This document shows, piece by piece, positions 1 to 12,256 of a DNA stretch of 64,000 nt (positions are counted from its first letter, which is position 1; every line of letters begins with the position of its first letter). The notes beneath the pieces are model-generated. The model was not told where the DNA came from and did no database searches. It saw nothing but the letters and a program-made list of their open reading frames with translations. The translations under genes were made by a program, and so were the position numbers. This DNA comes from Sambucus nigra (lineage: Eukaryota > Streptophyta > Magnoliopsida > Dipsacales > Adoxaceae): assembly GCA_949130495.1 (NCBI GenBank), contig OX422208.1:642156023-642220022 (forward strand). Direction: 5' to 3'.

Positions 1-354
1 TTGAAATCTTGATTGCCACTGTCTTGTAGATATTTTGTAAAACACTTTACATATGTGTATGTATATCTATTAAAAAGATAACAACATTGTGTTATTTGCT
101 GATCAACTAGAGCTGGTTAAAATTTATTGTCGACTTGCTGATCAACTAAAACTGGTTAAAATTTATTGTCGACTACCCTGAATTTGTGGTAATCATTTGA
201 CGATTAACCAAAATTGATGATATTTTGTTTCTCGACCAACTTGGTGGTAATTTAAAATGTTACGAATATCAAAAAATTTTGTTTGATCACTTTTTAATTC
301 TAAGCCATTAGCTGACTTTTATCACATACTCATGCTTCGTTTAATAAAAATGTT

Positions 355-861
355 CCCGACCAACTGTAGTTGGTAGCTTCTTATTACCAACCAACCTGAG
401 TTGGTGGATTTTTAGAAATATTTTTTCTTCCCAACCAAACTTAGTTGGTATTTATGGGAAATATTTTTTGTTCCCGACCAACCGGAGTTGGTGGATTTTC
501 TTCCCAACCAACCGGAGTTGGCACTTTTGGGAAATATTTTTTATTCCCGACCAACCGGAGTTGGTGGATTTTCTTCCCAACCAACCAGAGTTGGCATTTT
601 TGGGAAATATTTTTTATTCCCGACCAACCGGAGTTGGTGAGTGTTCTTCCCAACCAACCGGAGTTGGCACTTTTGAGAAATATTTTTATTCCCGACCAAC
701 CTGAGTTGGTGGATTTTCTTCTCAACCAACCGAAATTGGCACTTTTGGGAAATATTTTTTATTCCTGACCAATCGGAGTTGGTGGATTTTCTTCCCAACC
801 AACCGGAGTTAGCACTTTTGGGAAATATTTTTTATTCCCGACCAACCGGAGTCGGTGGATT
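355..861. repeat. 73-bp minisatellite in the 3' region of Tat-1
   Basis: The start of the monomer (cccgaccaacc) recurs at 473, 546, 619, 691, 764 and 837, a period of 72-73 bp, with more diverged copies to the left. Each monomer holds two inverted motifs of the form CCAAC-N4/5-GTTGG, able to form short hairpins. Small overlapping open frames on both strands here are by-products of the 73-bp period. The array lies just past the pol stop, where Tat-2 has a different array. Confidence 0.9.
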
Positions 862-979
862 TTGCTGAGTAGTGTGTAGCACTAGTATTCCGCGAAAAAA
901 TTTCAATAAAATGAGAGAATTGGGTAGAATATTCACATTTTATTCATACTGATGAAACTGCGTTACATGAGAGTTTACA

Positions 980-2119
980 TTACTGATAATATTTGCGCAG
1001 GTGTTCTGCATTCCATGCATTCTTAAACTCCTCCCCCTTTAAAGTTTCTATTCTGTAGGTTCCTGGTCGAACAACTTCTGTAACTCGGTAAGGTCCATGC
1101 CAGTTCGCTTCCAGTTTGTTATGCTTTTGAATCACTTTATTTAGCACATAGTCTCCTTCTTTTAGGTCGCACTTCTTCACTCTTTTGTTGTAGAACAAAG
1201 TTGTTCATTGCTGGTAAGCAGCATTCCTGATGGTTGCTTCTTCCAGCATGTACAAATCTAATCATCTCATTAAATCGCTGACCGGGGAATTAAAATTCAG
1301 TACTCTGTGTGTTGGAAGACCTAACTCGGCTGGTATAACAGCTTCACTTCCAAATGCCAGCATATATGGAGATTCTCCTGTTGCTGCTCGGGGAGTGGTA
1401 CGATAAGCCCACAATACCGAATGTAGCTCGTTGATCCAGTTTGCTTTCACGCCATTTAGTCTTTTCTTCAATCCATTTAGCAACGTTCTGTTTTTCACTT
1501 CAGTTTGTCCATTGCTTTGGGGATGACCTGGTGCCGAGTGGATTTTCAAGATATTTGACTGATGATAATAGGCAGCGAACTCCTCGTTGTCAAATTGTGT
1601 TCCATGGTCGGTGATGAATGTGTGGGGAAGACCATATCTATAAATGACATTTTTCCAAATAAATTGGTACACCTTTTCGTATGTCATGTCGACAAGAGGC
1701 TCGACTTCTACCCACTTAGTAAAATAATCCACTGCGATGACGAGATATTTATATCTTCCTCTAGTCGTTGGAAGTGGTCCGACCAAGTCAATTCCCCACA
1801 TGGCGAATAGCCAAGGGGAAGTAATGGGTGTCAACAATGCTTGGGGAGTTTTTAGGATGGAGGAGAAGCGCTGACACTTATCACATTTCTTGGCATAGGC
1901 TATACAATCAGCCCTCATCGTTGTCCAGTAGTATCCTTGCGTCATTATTCTTTGCATAAGTGTTCGACCTGCTACATGGGCTCCACAAAACCCTTCATGG
2001 ACTTCTTCAATCAAATCCTTCACCTCGGTGGGATGTACACACCTCTGCAAACCAGCTATGATTCCTCGTCTGTATAGAATACCATTAGTTAGTACATAAC
2101 GAGCAGCTTTAAACTTCAA
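980..2119 (-). pseudogene. Tat-1 integrase and pol C-terminus (broken)
   Basis: This encodes the retrotransposon integrase that would insert the cDNA into chromosomes. The main open stretch (2119-1262) has the N-terminal HHCC zinc module (histidines in VHEGFCGAH, cysteines in CDKC), then the catalytic core with all three acidic residues visible: D in GIDLVGP, D in ITDHGTQF and E in GQTEVKNR. A stop at about 1259-1261 separates this from the C-terminal segment. That segment includes KLEANWHGPYRV, typical of the tail of Tat and other gypsy integrases, and ends at the TAA at 980-982. It follows the second RNase H in the same polyprotein. Against Tat-2, this copy keeps the first catalytic aspartate but has more stops. 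Confidence 0.88.
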
Positions 2120-2123
2120 TTTC

Positions 2124-3289
2124 TTGGTTGCAAGTTTGTCAATCGGTAATTATCCTTCCTCAATATATGCCCTGATGGGATCCATCCAAGATGGCCCTAA
2201 ATCAAGGGTAATAAAATTCATCATCAGATCTTCGTCTATGCTCCGACCAGCCAGAATTTCAATTGGGATTGTTCTTCGTAGCTCGGTACGAGTAGCTGAT
2301 GCTGATCGAGCTAAAGCGTCTGCTCTTGCATTCTCCATTCTTGGTATTCTGACCAGTTGAACAGTAATAAATTTTGATACCAACTCCATTGCCTTTGCAT
2401 GGTACTAAGTCATCAATTCTCCTTTTGTTGCATATACACCAAGCATTTGGTTTACAATCAACTGTGAGTCACTGCACACAATTACTTGCTCTGCCTTCAT
2501 GATTTTTTCCAGACTAAGACCTACAATCATCGCTTCATATTTGTCCTCATTATTAGAATCTTGAAATTAAAAGCGCAGAGCATATTCTATATCGATCTCG
2601 TCTGGACTTTTCAATACAATCCCAGCTCCACTATCCGAGGTGCATGATGAGCCATCCACATATAGGTTCCATAGAGGTATTTCGTCATCAAACTTCTTAT
2701 TGGATAAAATTTCTCGATGGAATATTTGTTGCTCCTTTATCTCCATTTCTACCACACTTCGCTGATTTTCGACCTTCTCCTCTTGCTCTCCGACCAACTT
2801 AAGTTGATCGGGGTTTAAATTTGATGATCCTGTAACATCCACAGGTTGGTCGGTGTTCAACTTTTGCTCCTCGGGGGTATCAGGATAAGTGAACTCTGCT
2901 ATAAAATCTGGTATTGCTTGCCCTTTTAGTGACGATCTAGGCTCATAAATTATATCATATTCACCGAGTTCTATTGCCCAATACATCAATCTCCCTGATT
3001 TTTCTGGTTTATGAAGAGCTTCCCTCAACGGCATATCGGTATATACGACTATGGTATGAGCCTGGAAGTATGGCTTCATTCTTCTACTCGCTTCGATCAG
3101 TGCCAACTTTTCCAGCTTCGAATATCTGATCTCTGCTCCTCGGAAGGCCTTACTAGTGTAATAAATTGGCTTTTGTACTCCATCCTCTACTCTTATTAAT
3201 GCCGAGCTAACTGCATTTTCCGAAACTGCCAGGTATAAGTACAACCTTTCTCCCATCACTGGTCTGGACAACAGTGGAGGCGCTCCCAA
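2124..3289 (-). pseudogene. Tat-1 RNase H plus second archaeal-type RNase H (broken)
   Basis: Two tandem ribonuclease H-like domains are visible. The first, 3289 to about 2880, is the RT-linked domain with YYTSKAF, VVYTDMPL and a WAIELGEYDI region; it looks degenerate relative to a catalytic RNase H. After a charged linker, the second domain begins near 2690 with LYVDGSS...GAGIVL. It continues through SDSQL near 2480 and ADALAR near 2310, the pattern of the archaeal-like RNase H gained by the Tat clade. Stops occur at about 2564-2566, at about 2404-2406, and near 2148. The aspartate in YVDGSS, lost in Tat-2, is retained here. Confidence 0.85.
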
Positions 3290-3298
3290 ATATTTCTT

Positions 3299-4243
3299 CT
3301 AATCTTGAAAAGCTTTCTCGCATTCTTCATTCCATTCAAAAGTCTTTCGGAGAGTTTTGAAGAATGGGAGGCATCTATCAGTTGCTCGCGATACAAATCT
3401 GTTAAGTGCTGCTACTCGCCCTGTAAGACTTTTCACTTCTTTCTTCGTCGTTGGAGATCGCAGCCCTAACAGAGCTTTGATCTTTTCAGGGTTTGCTTTA
3501 ATGACTCGTTCATTGACAATGTACCCGAGAAACATGCCTTCTCGTACTCCAAATATGCACTTGGTCGGGTTCAATTTCATTTGATATTTATCCAATTGAT
3601 CAAAGGTCTGGCCTAAGTCAACTATATGGTTAGCAGCTTTCTTGCTCTTTGTCAGCATATCATCAACATAGGCTTCCATATTGCAACTGATTTGTTCTGC
3701 AAACACCTTGTTCATCAGCCGCTAATATGTCGCACCTGCATTTTTCAAACCAAAAGGCATAACATTATAACAATAAGTTCCCCTAGGGGTAATGAAAGAA
3801 GTACTCTCCCTGTCTTCAGGTTTCATTTTAATCTGGTTGTAACCAGAATAAGCATCCATGAAGCTCAGTAGCTCATGTCCCGAGGTAGTATCCACTAGTT
3901 GATCAATTCGAGGCAAGGGAAAATGATCCTTTGGACATGCCTTGTTGAGGTCGGTGAAGTCTACACACATCCTCCATTTGTTGTTCTTCTTTTTCACCAT
4001 CACCACATTTTCTAACCAGTCTGGTTACTTAACATCTTCAATAAAGCAAGCTTTCTGGAGCTTTTTGACCTCCTCCTGTATAGCTTGGTTTTTCTCGGGT
4101 CTGAACACTCTTCTTCTCTGCTTTAATGGCTTGATCTCCTTATTCACAATGAGCTCGTGACATAAGAAATTTGGGTCTATTCCGGGCATATGTTCATGAC
4201 TCCAAGCAAAAGTTTGTTTTTTGCTTTTTAAGAAAACTATCAA
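3299..4243 (-). pseudogene. Tat-1 reverse transcriptase (broken by stops)
   Basis: This is the RT domain that would copy element RNA to cDNA. In order: TFAWSHEHMPGIDP, the fingers segment KNNKWRMCVDFTDLNKACP, the palm with FMDAYSGYNQI, the VMPFGLKNAGATY block and the catalytic YVDDM motif. The thumb continues to SLTGRVAALNRF. Stops fall just before PDW (about 4022-4024), after GATY (3719-3721, the expected CAG being TAG) and at 3296-3298 (TAG for Leu). In Tat-2 these codons are intact, so the stops are specific to this copy. Residues needed for catalysis are otherwise present. Confidence 0.9.
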
Positions 4244-4420
4244 CTCTTATTTTAATGAGGCATATAACAACGAGCCTATCTGAGTTGTTCGTTCAGGGTG
4301 CTCGTTGTCTAGAATGATGTTTTCAGTAGCTTCCACCACCTGACCTTTCACGAGTTGCGACACGTCTCTAAGGTCCAATGTTTCAATTTCTGCACCCTCA
4401 TCCACCTGATAGGTAGTAGT

Positions 4421-5100
4421 CTATTTCCTAAATTCTTCCAGTTCCTCCTGCTTGGCAGATGAATAGTAGCATTCCCGAGCTAATTTTTTATCACCCTTCA
4501 CAACTCCTACTCCAAAATTGGTTGGAAATTTTAGGCATTGATGTACCGTAAATGGTACTGCTTTGAACTTCTTCAATACTGCCCTTCCCATCATGATATT
4601 GTAGGTTGATTGAACATTCTTATCCATCACGAAGAAGCGTACTCTTTCATTTTGACAAGAAGGATATGTACCAATAAACATATCCAACTTGATCGTCCCA
4701 AGCGGAAAAACTTTCTCGCCAGCAAAATCGAGGAGAGGTCTGTGATAAGGCTCCAACTGAGACAACTTTAGATTTAGGCTGTCGAAGCACGAGTAGAACA
4801 TAATATCAGCCTAGCTACCATTATCAACTAGTACTCTCGAGATCATCACTTCCTTCATTCTAATTTTGATCACCAATGGATAATCATGAGGATACAGCAC
4901 ACCTGCGAGGTTATTTTTTGAGAAACCAATGACCAGTTTTTCTTTGTTGACCTTCCTTAGGCGATCATCTTCAGCCAAGTTTATTCGTTGAATATATGAA
5001 CAGGCTTGATCCTCATTGAGGTAAGCTCTTCTTTCTGCAGTAAGGTCTCCACCTCCTGCATCTCCACCTGTAATAACATTACAATAAAATGATCCAAAAC
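4421..5100 (-). pseudogene. Tat-1 aspartic protease (broken)
   Basis: This is the retropepsin-like protease that would cleave the gag-pol polyprotein. The active-site region reads VLVDNGS at 4811-4831 and is cut by a TAG immediately after the serine, where the related copy continues SSIDIMF. The frame resumes as ADIMFYSCFD and runs through LLDFAGEKVFPLGTI and YNIMMGRAVLKKF, a typical retropepsin C-terminal stretch. It follows a basic, arginine/serine-rich gag linker and precedes RT. A further stop lies near 4418-4420. Boundaries with gag are estimated. Confidence 0.8.
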
Positions 5101-6802
5101 GTATTGAAAATACCTCACGTTCTGGCTGCCTTAGTCTTTTGGGAAGATCGGGGTCGTCTTCTGGATCATCTTCATGGTCTCTTTTCTTGTTCTCCTCTGC
5201 TCGACGAGGAGATCTAGATCTTTCTCTTGCTCGGTCGTTGTTTCTTCTTTCATTTTTGCGATCAACATACTTTGCCAGTTTTCCTCGTCTAATGAGTGCC
5301 TCGATCTCATTCTGAAGAGCTATACAATTTTTGGACATGTGGCCATGATCCTTGTGGAACTCACAATATTTGGCCTTATTCCTCTTATCAGGGTCTGATT
5401 TCATTTTCTCCGGCCAATTTAACTCCTCGTTGTTCTTGATTTCTTCTAGAACATGATTGATGTCTACCTTCAAAGGAGTATAATTCTCAAATTTCTTCAA
5501 TAGCTCCCATGATGGCTTTGTTTTTGAGTGCTTGTCACCACTATTGTTCTTATGCTCTTTCTTTTTGGCCTTATCACCCTCCACCTTGGTTTCTTTGGTA
5601 TCCATATTCTTCTTTGCAGCCATAGCCTACTCGGCATTCATGATCTTGGCCGCTTTTGCCATCAATTCTGACATGGTTCTGGGCGGATGTTTAGCCAAAG
5701 TGTAATATAACTTGTTGGGCAACAGCCCACTCATCAGGGCAGTAATCGCTGTCTTTTCCTCGTAATCAATAACTTCGAGCTTCTCGTTATTGAAACGAGT
5801 TATATAATCCCTAGTGCTCTCCCCTGCCTTTTGTCTAACACTTAACAATTGTGCTACTCGTTTAACAGGTTTTGCTCCAAAATAGAAGTTTCCAATGAAG
5901 AGCTCGGCCAGTTGAAAGAAAGTTGAAATCTTACCCGAGGAAGATTATTGTACCATATTTGAGCAGATTCTGTAAGATTTCCTGAGAATGACCTGCATCT
6001 CATCTCATCTGGGACAGCATAGATGTCGGCTGTAGCTTGGTATTGTTCTATATGAAGGACAGGGTCGGTCTTTCCATCATATTTGGGGGTCACAACAGGT
6101 GCTTTGAACTTTGACGGTGTTGGAAAATCTACAATGGCCAGGATAAAACTCGAACAAAGGTTCATTGTAGAGGGTTCTTGGCTTTAGCCATTTCCCCTAA
6201 TCTATCCTCCAGCCTCTGAATAGAGCCTTTCCACGCATCATTTCCTTCTTCGGGCCCGTTGGTTCGAGCAACTGATCGCATGGATGTGGATTCTTGGGAT
6301 TTATCTTGTCGAGCAGCTGGTTATGATTGGGCAGAACCCTCTCTTAAATCAAATGTTCGTCAAAAGTTTCTCGACACAGCCTTAGGAGGACTTTTATGCT
6401 TCCTAGGGACCAATCGATCAAAAGGAGAGACCCTACTCAATCTTTCCAGTGCACTGGTCCTTTTCGGAGAGAGAGTGATGTGTTGTTCAGTATCTATGGC
6501 TCGTACTGATGAAGTTCGACCCGATTGATAAGAAAAATCTTCAGATTTATCAGTACGATATGAATCGCTTTGCCTAATGCGTGAAGAAAGTAAATGAGTA
6601 TTTCTTTGACCACTTCGTTATCCTGAATAGATTGATGCTCCACCTTGGATAGTTTGCATGAGTGATCGCATTGTTTCCTGCATGGTTGTCTGACCTTGAG
6701 CCTAACTGGCCATGATTCCTGCCAAATCTTGATATTTGGAGGAGCGAATGGATTTGGGGGATTCCCAGTGTTTCGATTGCTGGATTCAGGATTGTCAGCC
6801 AT
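5101..6802 (-). pseudogene. Tat-1 gag (frameshifted)
   Basis: This is the structural protein forming the virus-like particle. I take the start as the ATG at 6802 (MADNPESSN), which aligns with the MADIPEPSN start in Tat-2. The N-terminal segment shifts frame shortly after PPNPFAPPN. The central capsid-like retrotransposon gag domain lies at about 6060-5627: YDGKTDPVLHIEQY, RCRSFSGNL, IWYNNLPR, then the GESTRDYITRFNNEKLEV block. A stop at about 5624-5626 precedes the next segment. A zinc-knuckle-like cluster (CEFHKDHGHMSKNC) lies near 5340, followed by an Arg/Ser-rich stretch likely to bind nucleic acid. Confidence 0.85.
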
Positions 6803-6845
6803 TGGTGATGAATTATTTTTGGTGAAAAACAAAAATTACAGTCGT

Positions 6846-6863
6846 TTCCCACAGACGGCGCCA
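6846..6863 (-). other. Primer-binding site of Tat-1
   Basis: On the minus strand TGGCGCCGTCTGTGGGAA lies 3 bases inside the 5' LTR, the normal place for the tRNA primer. The TGGCGCC start matches the CCA-bearing end of a plant tRNA; I do not assign which one. The same site occurs in Tat-2 at 62549-62566. Confidence 0.8.
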
Positions 6864-6866
6864 ATC

Positions 6867-7439
6867 TATTGATGTAAAAAATTAGATTATCTCTAATTGT
6901 TTAATCACATATTAAAAATAAATAAGAGAAGATATTTTTAAGTGGTTCAGCCTTGAACAAATGGCCTACGTCCACTGTTGGTATTATTATTGATTGTTTG
7001 GGAATTCTCGAAGTAGGGTTTATCTCAAGAAATTTTGGTCCCTCCTCAATGAGGATGATACAATGTATTTATAGCCATCAGGCTATAAATGTCAATGGGT
7101 AATACATAGTTGTTCAATAAGTGTATACATCCGTATGATGATAATTAGCATTTAATACACATTTAGTCCTCTTAATTGTCTGATAATAAATGCTCTGATC
7201 GAGATGCAGCTCGGACCGCCAAAGCTGCTCGGACCGCCTAAGTATTTCGGCATCCATGAGTTGCTCGGTGCAGTAAAGTTCCTCGGAGAGTACCTACTGC
7301 TCGGAGTATTTGAGTTGGTCGGGGAAAATGAGTTCCTCGAAGTCAAGGGGTTGTTCCAATGTGTTTGTTATTGCCATGCAGATTGCCACGTGTCTCCACT
7401 TAATTGAGCCATGTCAGCAGACTAAATTTGGTATCAACA
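6867..7439 (-). repeat. 5' LTR of Tat-1
   Basis: The LTR runs from the tattgatg end (expected TGTTGATG, one base mutated) to tatcaaca. It is homologous to the Tat-2 LTRs (42640-43234 and 62570-63115). It holds a TATA-like box and, upstream of it on the minus strand, repeated TCCGAG-type motifs (7195-7345). It directs transcription leftward into gag. Confidence 0.9.
7066..7074 (-). promoter_or_regulatory. TATA-like box in the Tat-1 LTR
   Basis: Minus-strand CTATAAATA in the middle of the LTR, conserved at the same place in both Tat-2 LTRs (42837-42845, 62767-62775). It probably marks the U3/R boundary about 30 bases downstream. Confidence 0.6.
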
Positions 7440-7440
7440 A

Positions 7441-8345
7441 TAATTCCAGGTGATAAGCTACTAGTCTAATACGTTCAATAATCTTAAAGGGACTAATATA
7501 ATGGGATGATAACTTTCCTTTATTTCCAAAGCGTAGTATTCCTTTTTGGGAGATACTTGTAAAAATACTTGATTATTGACTTGAAATTCTAAGAGCTTCT
7601 GTTGAGTGCCGGCGTAACTCTTTTATCGACTTTAGGCTGAATGTAATCTTTCTCGAATGAGGCGTATCTTTTCTGCGGTTTAGGCAATGATTTCGGGTAC
7701 AAGTGAATGATTCTCTCCAGATTCATTCTAGCATAAGGGTAAAAGCTAGGGTAATACATACAGTGCTTCGTACGGGGTGATTTGAATGTTGGTTTTACAA
7801 CTATTATTGTAGAATAATTTGATTAAGGCAAGATGATTTTTCCATGAACTAGATAAGTCTAAGGTACAACCTCATAAGATATCTTTTAATGTTTGAATTA
7901 CTCATTCGGATTATCCGTTAGTTTGGAGATGAAAGGTTGTGTTTAGGTAGAGTTTAGTTCCTAAGGCTGTCTGTAAGGCCTACCGAAAATTTCCTATAAA
8001 TATGGGATCTCGATCGGATATAATAGAAATAGGTATGCCTTGTAATTTTATAATTTTTTTGATGTAAAGTTCACTCAATTGTTGAAAGGAATTAGTGGAT
8101 CTAGTTAGTAAAAAATGGGCAGATTTTGTGAGACAACCAACGATAACCCATATCGTATTGAAATCCTGAATCATTCGGGGTCATCCACTGATAAAGTCCA
8201 TAGTTATATGATCCTATTTCCATTATGGGATTGGAGGTGGTTGGAGTAAACCTCTGGGATGCTTGTGCTCAATTTTTACATGCTGACACGTTATACACTT
8301 GGCTACGAAGTTTACAATATCATTCTTCCTACCGGGCCACTAATA
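7441..8345 (-). pseudogene. Chromovirus integrase remnant
   Basis: Three recognisable parts survive on the minus strand in different frames. A zinc-finger half (KCITCQHVKIEHKHP) lies near 8270-8330. A core segment at 8174-7980 has WVIV, LTKSAHFL and ISIISDRDP, which contains the second catalytic aspartate. A post-core module near 7445-7565 has KGILRFGNKGKL and PFKIIERI. The segment with the catalytic glutamate is not clearly readable. Tat-1 inserted just downstream, so any chromodomain lies beyond its far side. Confidence 0.75.
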
Positions 8346-9920
8346 ATATTGCTTAAGATTCTGATACACTTTGATGCTACTGGGATGAACCATGAATTTA
8401 GAATGATGAGATTCATACAAGATTTCTTCTTGGAGTGAAAATATGAGGGGAACACATACTTAATTTTTGAATTTTAACCCATGCTCGGAGTTCAAAGTCT
8501 AATTTTTTTTCGGGAGGTTGTTTTGAAGTTTTTTTTTTAGGAATGAAAAAATTCATCCTGATCTTGAATATTCATGATTTTCTTGTTTCCAATGGAGCGA
8601 GCGATAATGTTTCGTAATACAATTTGGGTTGTAGAGGAGTCTCGTTATAAATTAAAATCTTCGATAGTTTCTAAAAATACAAACCTGTTATGGAGGTTTC
8701 CTTGGGCTTTGCTATTTAAGGCATCGACAACTATTTAACCATTTTCAGGATGGTAAAGTAAGTTAATTTTATAATCTTCTTACTATTCTATCCATCACCG
8801 TTGTCGAAGATTAAGATCTTTCTGCATGAATATGTACTTCAAACTTTTATGATCAAAGAAAACCTGAAATTATTTTCCATACAAGTAACACTGCCAAATC
8901 TTTAGAGAAAAGACTACTGTGGCTAATTACAAATCATGTACTAGATAGTTACATTCATGAGTCTTCAATTATCGAGAACCATACTCGATTACTTTACCTT
9001 GTTGCATTAACACACAACCGAGTACTTGTAAAGAGGCGTTGGTATAAACATCGTAGCTGATATTACTGGAGGGAATGGTTAAGATGGGGGTAGTGGTTAA
9101 CTTTTCTTTCAAAATGCGAAAATCTTGTTAACACTTATGGTGCCATATGAATTGGACATCCTTTCTTATTAACTTCATTATGGGTAGGGCTATTCGGGAA
9201 AATCCTTCCACAAAATGCCAATAGTATTCGACAAGACCTAGAAACTTTGTAGTTCTATGATGGTGGTAGGTTAAGGCCATTCAATTACTGCCGTAGTTTT
9301 GGTTGGATCTACTTATGTACCTATTTTCGTAACTAAATTTCCAAGAAACTTCACTTCTTTCATGAGTAAATCACATTTTCGTTGCTTTGCGTATAACAGA
9401 TGTTTACAAAGAGTTTCAAGTACTATACACAGATGTTCCTCAAGTTCTACCCGGGTCTTGGAATAAATTAAGATGTCATTTAAGAACACAATCACAAACC
9501 GGTCTAGGAAAGGTCAAAATATTATTTACGTTAAATCCATGAATGCAGTAGGGGCATTGGTTAAACCAAAAGACATGACCAAAACTCAAAATGGCTATAG
9601 CGGGTTCATAAAGCGATTTTGGATATATTTTCTTCCTTCACACATAATTAGTGATAACCAAAGCGTAAATCATTTTGAAAAACATCCTTTCTCCTCGCAA
9701 TTGGTCAAACAAATCACCTATCCTAGGCAATAGGTATATATTCTTGATGGTAACTTGGTTCAATTTTTGGTAATCAATGCATAGCTAGAAAGATTCATCT
9801 TTCTTTCGTATGAATAAAACTGGGGCTCCCCACGGAGATGTGCTAGGGCATATAAATCCTTTACTGAGTAAGTCATCCAGTTGTATTCAAAGTTCTATGA
9901 ATTTCAAAGGATCCATATGG
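8346..9920 (-). pseudogene. Chromovirus RT and RNase H remnant
   Basis: The RT fingers block [17 protein letters not shown] is readable near 9790-9845 and ends in a stop before LCIDY. The palm block VFLNDILIYSK lies at 9495-9313, with the expected double aspartate changed (LND). It continues into LYAKQRKC and VKFLG. The RNase H part (about 8346-9200) is so decayed that I can only place it by position, between RT and the integrase zinc finger. Confidence 0.65.
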
Positions 9921-10183
9921 TAAGGGGTGTTGAAATAGGGGAAGTATTTGGTAATATGTTAATGAAAAACTCAATCTCTCAAGGGGGAGGTAATCCAGGT
10001 AAATCTTCAGGAAACACATCTTTGTATTGGGTCAAAATATTGGAAAGGAAAAAGGTCTTTTTGTCCCTTATCTGAAAAAGTAAAGGTTTAAGGGTTTTTT
10101 CCTTTAAAACAAAATGAAGTTTGGCGAGGTGGTTTGAATGTTACCGTCTTCATATGACAGTCAATGTGAGCATAGTTTGGAGA

Positions 10184-11548
10184 TCAAATGTCCATTCCTA
10201 TTATTAAATCAAATTCCATCAAATCAAGGATAATAAAGTCTAGGGTTAATATCATGGCTACTAAACGTAAAGTATGACATATACAAATTCTATTGTTAAT
10301 GGATATTTCCCCCATTGGCGTTCCTATAGTGAAATGATAAGCTAACGAAGTAAAAGATAGTTGTAACCTAGTCAGGCATAATTGCCTAATGAAAGAGTGC
10401 GTGGATCCATAATCAAACATTACATGTGATGAAATATTATAAAAAGGAAGATTACCTTCGACCACAACTTGGTAATTTGCATTTTTTGTTGGGAGAAGGG
10501 AGCAATTCTGATTTTGATTGTTAGTAACTAGTTCCTGCTTCATTTCATGGGGATTTAATTGCGACAAACGTTTAAAGTTATTAGTAGGATTTTTAAAAGG
10601 AGGTTTAACAAAGTTAGGGGAGGTAGAAGGAGGAGGCATTTGTAGATTTGGGCATTGTGTCTTAGGTGTCCTACTTGTTTGCATTCATGGAAATGCATAA
10701 AAGATATGCTGTTATTATCTTCAATTTGGCTGAATGCTAGACCATCTTTGGGTTTGTTTTAAGGGTGCTCTCGTTGATTTAGTTGATTCCAAATAACATG
10801 GGGATTTCAAAAAGGATTAGAAATATGAGATGTGTTAGTAACTGTATGATTTTTCATCATAAGAGAGGATATTTCAACAATTCGATTAAACTCTCAGACC
10901 TGGAAAGGGATAACAAAGGATTTTATAGTTTGGCGTAAACCTCATTCAAAATGCTTGAACTTTTTGGGCTCGATGTCAACGTATTCCTGGTCATATTGAG
11001 ATAGTTTGATAAACTTGGCTTCATACTGGGACACTATCATTGGTTGTTACTATAGGTTTGAGAAATATACGATCATTTGATCTCTTACTGTCTCTCAAAA
11101 GTACTTATTGTAGAAAATTTCTTCAAATTGTCCCCGTGTTAGTTCATTCACATTTTGAGAACGTACGATGGACTGCGAATAAAAATATGCTTCTCTTTCA
11201 AAGAGATATGAAGCTAACTTTACCCTAAGTTCAGGGTAAATTCCAACTCCATCAAGTACATTAAGTGTTTGGGAATCCATTTCTTTGCTTCAACTACTTT
11301 GGGATTTCTAAGAAATGTTGGGGAGGGGGTCTTTGTCTAATAAATTCCTTAAGAGCGTTCATCGTTCAAGTTTCTTCTAGTTTTTCATTATTCACAGGAG
11401 GTGGATGCATATTTTATGGTCGCTGGGTTAGTGTAATTACCTTTTAGAGACAACATCAGATTCCTTTATTGGTGGTAGTTGTATTTGGCATTTTTGGAAT
11501 ATAATGTTCTTCTTAGGTTCCATTGGTAGTTACTCGAGTAGTAAACAT
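10184..11548 (-). pseudogene. Chromovirus gag and protease remnant
   Basis: The gag start is taken as the ATG at 11548, matching the copy at 19942. A capsid-like stretch (KLASYLFEREAYF...NVNELTRGQFEEIFYNKYF) lies at 11095-11280. A zinc-knuckle remnant (HFHECKQVGH, first cysteine lost) lies near 10690. The protease in the 10184-10684 frame has an altered active site: FDYGSTHSFI where FDSGSTHSFI is expected. The frame is broken several times. The duplicated unit begins inside this gag at about 11069. Confidence 0.7.
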
Positions 11549-11819
11549 CCTATATAAACAATATTGTAATAGATAAATTATAAATAAATACACTGCAACA
11601 ACTCGTCCTTCTTGTATCATGTCAGACTTACTAGTACATAGTTAACGTAAAGAAAATACACAAGAGGAAAAGTACATAGCCGTCAGTTCTATTTTATAAC
11701 AAAAATAAATAAACAAACAAAAGAAATATTAGGTTATACTATGGTGGTGATTTGGGAATAAGGGTATCATCTACTTGCAAACTTGAACTTTATTTAATTA
11801 CAGCCACACTCTAGTGATT

Positions 11820-12256
11820 GGTTTAAACCATTTGGGGAACTACTTGATCATATTCGGGATTAGCGTCATCTTCAGAAGGATCGAAGTCATCATCTGAGGA
11901 GTCTGGTGAAGTAGTGGTATTAATAGGGGTAAAGATTGTAGTAATGGGGGAAAGATGTCCCTAGTTTATCGGGGAATTAGGAGGAGTCACGATAACTTCA
12001 GTGGGTGGTACCACATCCTATATGAGATGGATTGCTTGTTGCAGAAATTCTGGATCTTCGAAAAACCTTTTAGCTTGTCGAGTGTCTTGAGCTTCTCCCA
12101 TGAGACGACCAATGAGTAAACCATGTTTAATTTTTGGAGTAATAATTTCTCAGTCACAATCGATGCTCTTGATATGTTGGCACAGTTGGGCATATCCCAC
12201 TTCTTTGATAGCTCGCTCAAAGTGTTCATGCGTCGAGTCACGAATGTCGATATAGA
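11820..12256 (-). pseudogene. Unidentified decayed open frame between LTR and gag, unit 1
   Basis: A reading frame starts at the LTR inner edge and runs toward gag. In the second copy (20214-20653) the same frame reads GDSTHERFEQAIKEVGYD and later DDHFDPSEDDTNPEYDQ, with two internal stops. Acidic, proline-rich character and position suggest an N-terminal extension or leader peptide of gag. I recognise no domain. The 11987-12262 open frame is a different phase of the same DNA and is probably not the real one. Confidence 0.4.

Larger units (their letters stand above)
1..7439 (-). mobile_element. Tat-1: Tat/Retand-like Ty3/gypsy LTR retrotransposon, 3' end off the window
   Basis: Reading right to left, I see a 5' LTR (6867-7439), a primer-binding site, gag, protease, RT, RNase H, a second archaeal-type RNase H, integrase and a non-coding tail with tandem repeats (1-979). 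The second RNase H and the domain order place it in the Tat clade. Positions 1-900 match the tail of the related copy Tat-2 (about 47400-48360), so a convergent opposite-strand gene and the 3' LTR should lie left of base 1. The right flank (ataat at 7440-7444) would be one half of the target duplication; the other half is not visible. The host sequence is the chromovirus at 7440 onward. Many stop codons interrupt the frame, so this copy is non-autonomous. Confidence 0.9.

Noticed and set aside
441..798. Overlapping open frames on both strands with repeated PTNRSW / NSGWSG peptides
   Set aside because: They come from the 73-bp tandem repeat (near-multiple of 3 with few stops) and show no start context or domain.
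355..861. CRISPR-like appearance of regular repeats
   Set aside because: Spacers repeat along with the repeats, the setting is a plant retrotransposon, and no cas-like gene is present.
6259..6528. Plus-strand 89-codon frame opposite Tat-1 gag
   Set aside because: Shadow of the gag reading frame on the other strand.
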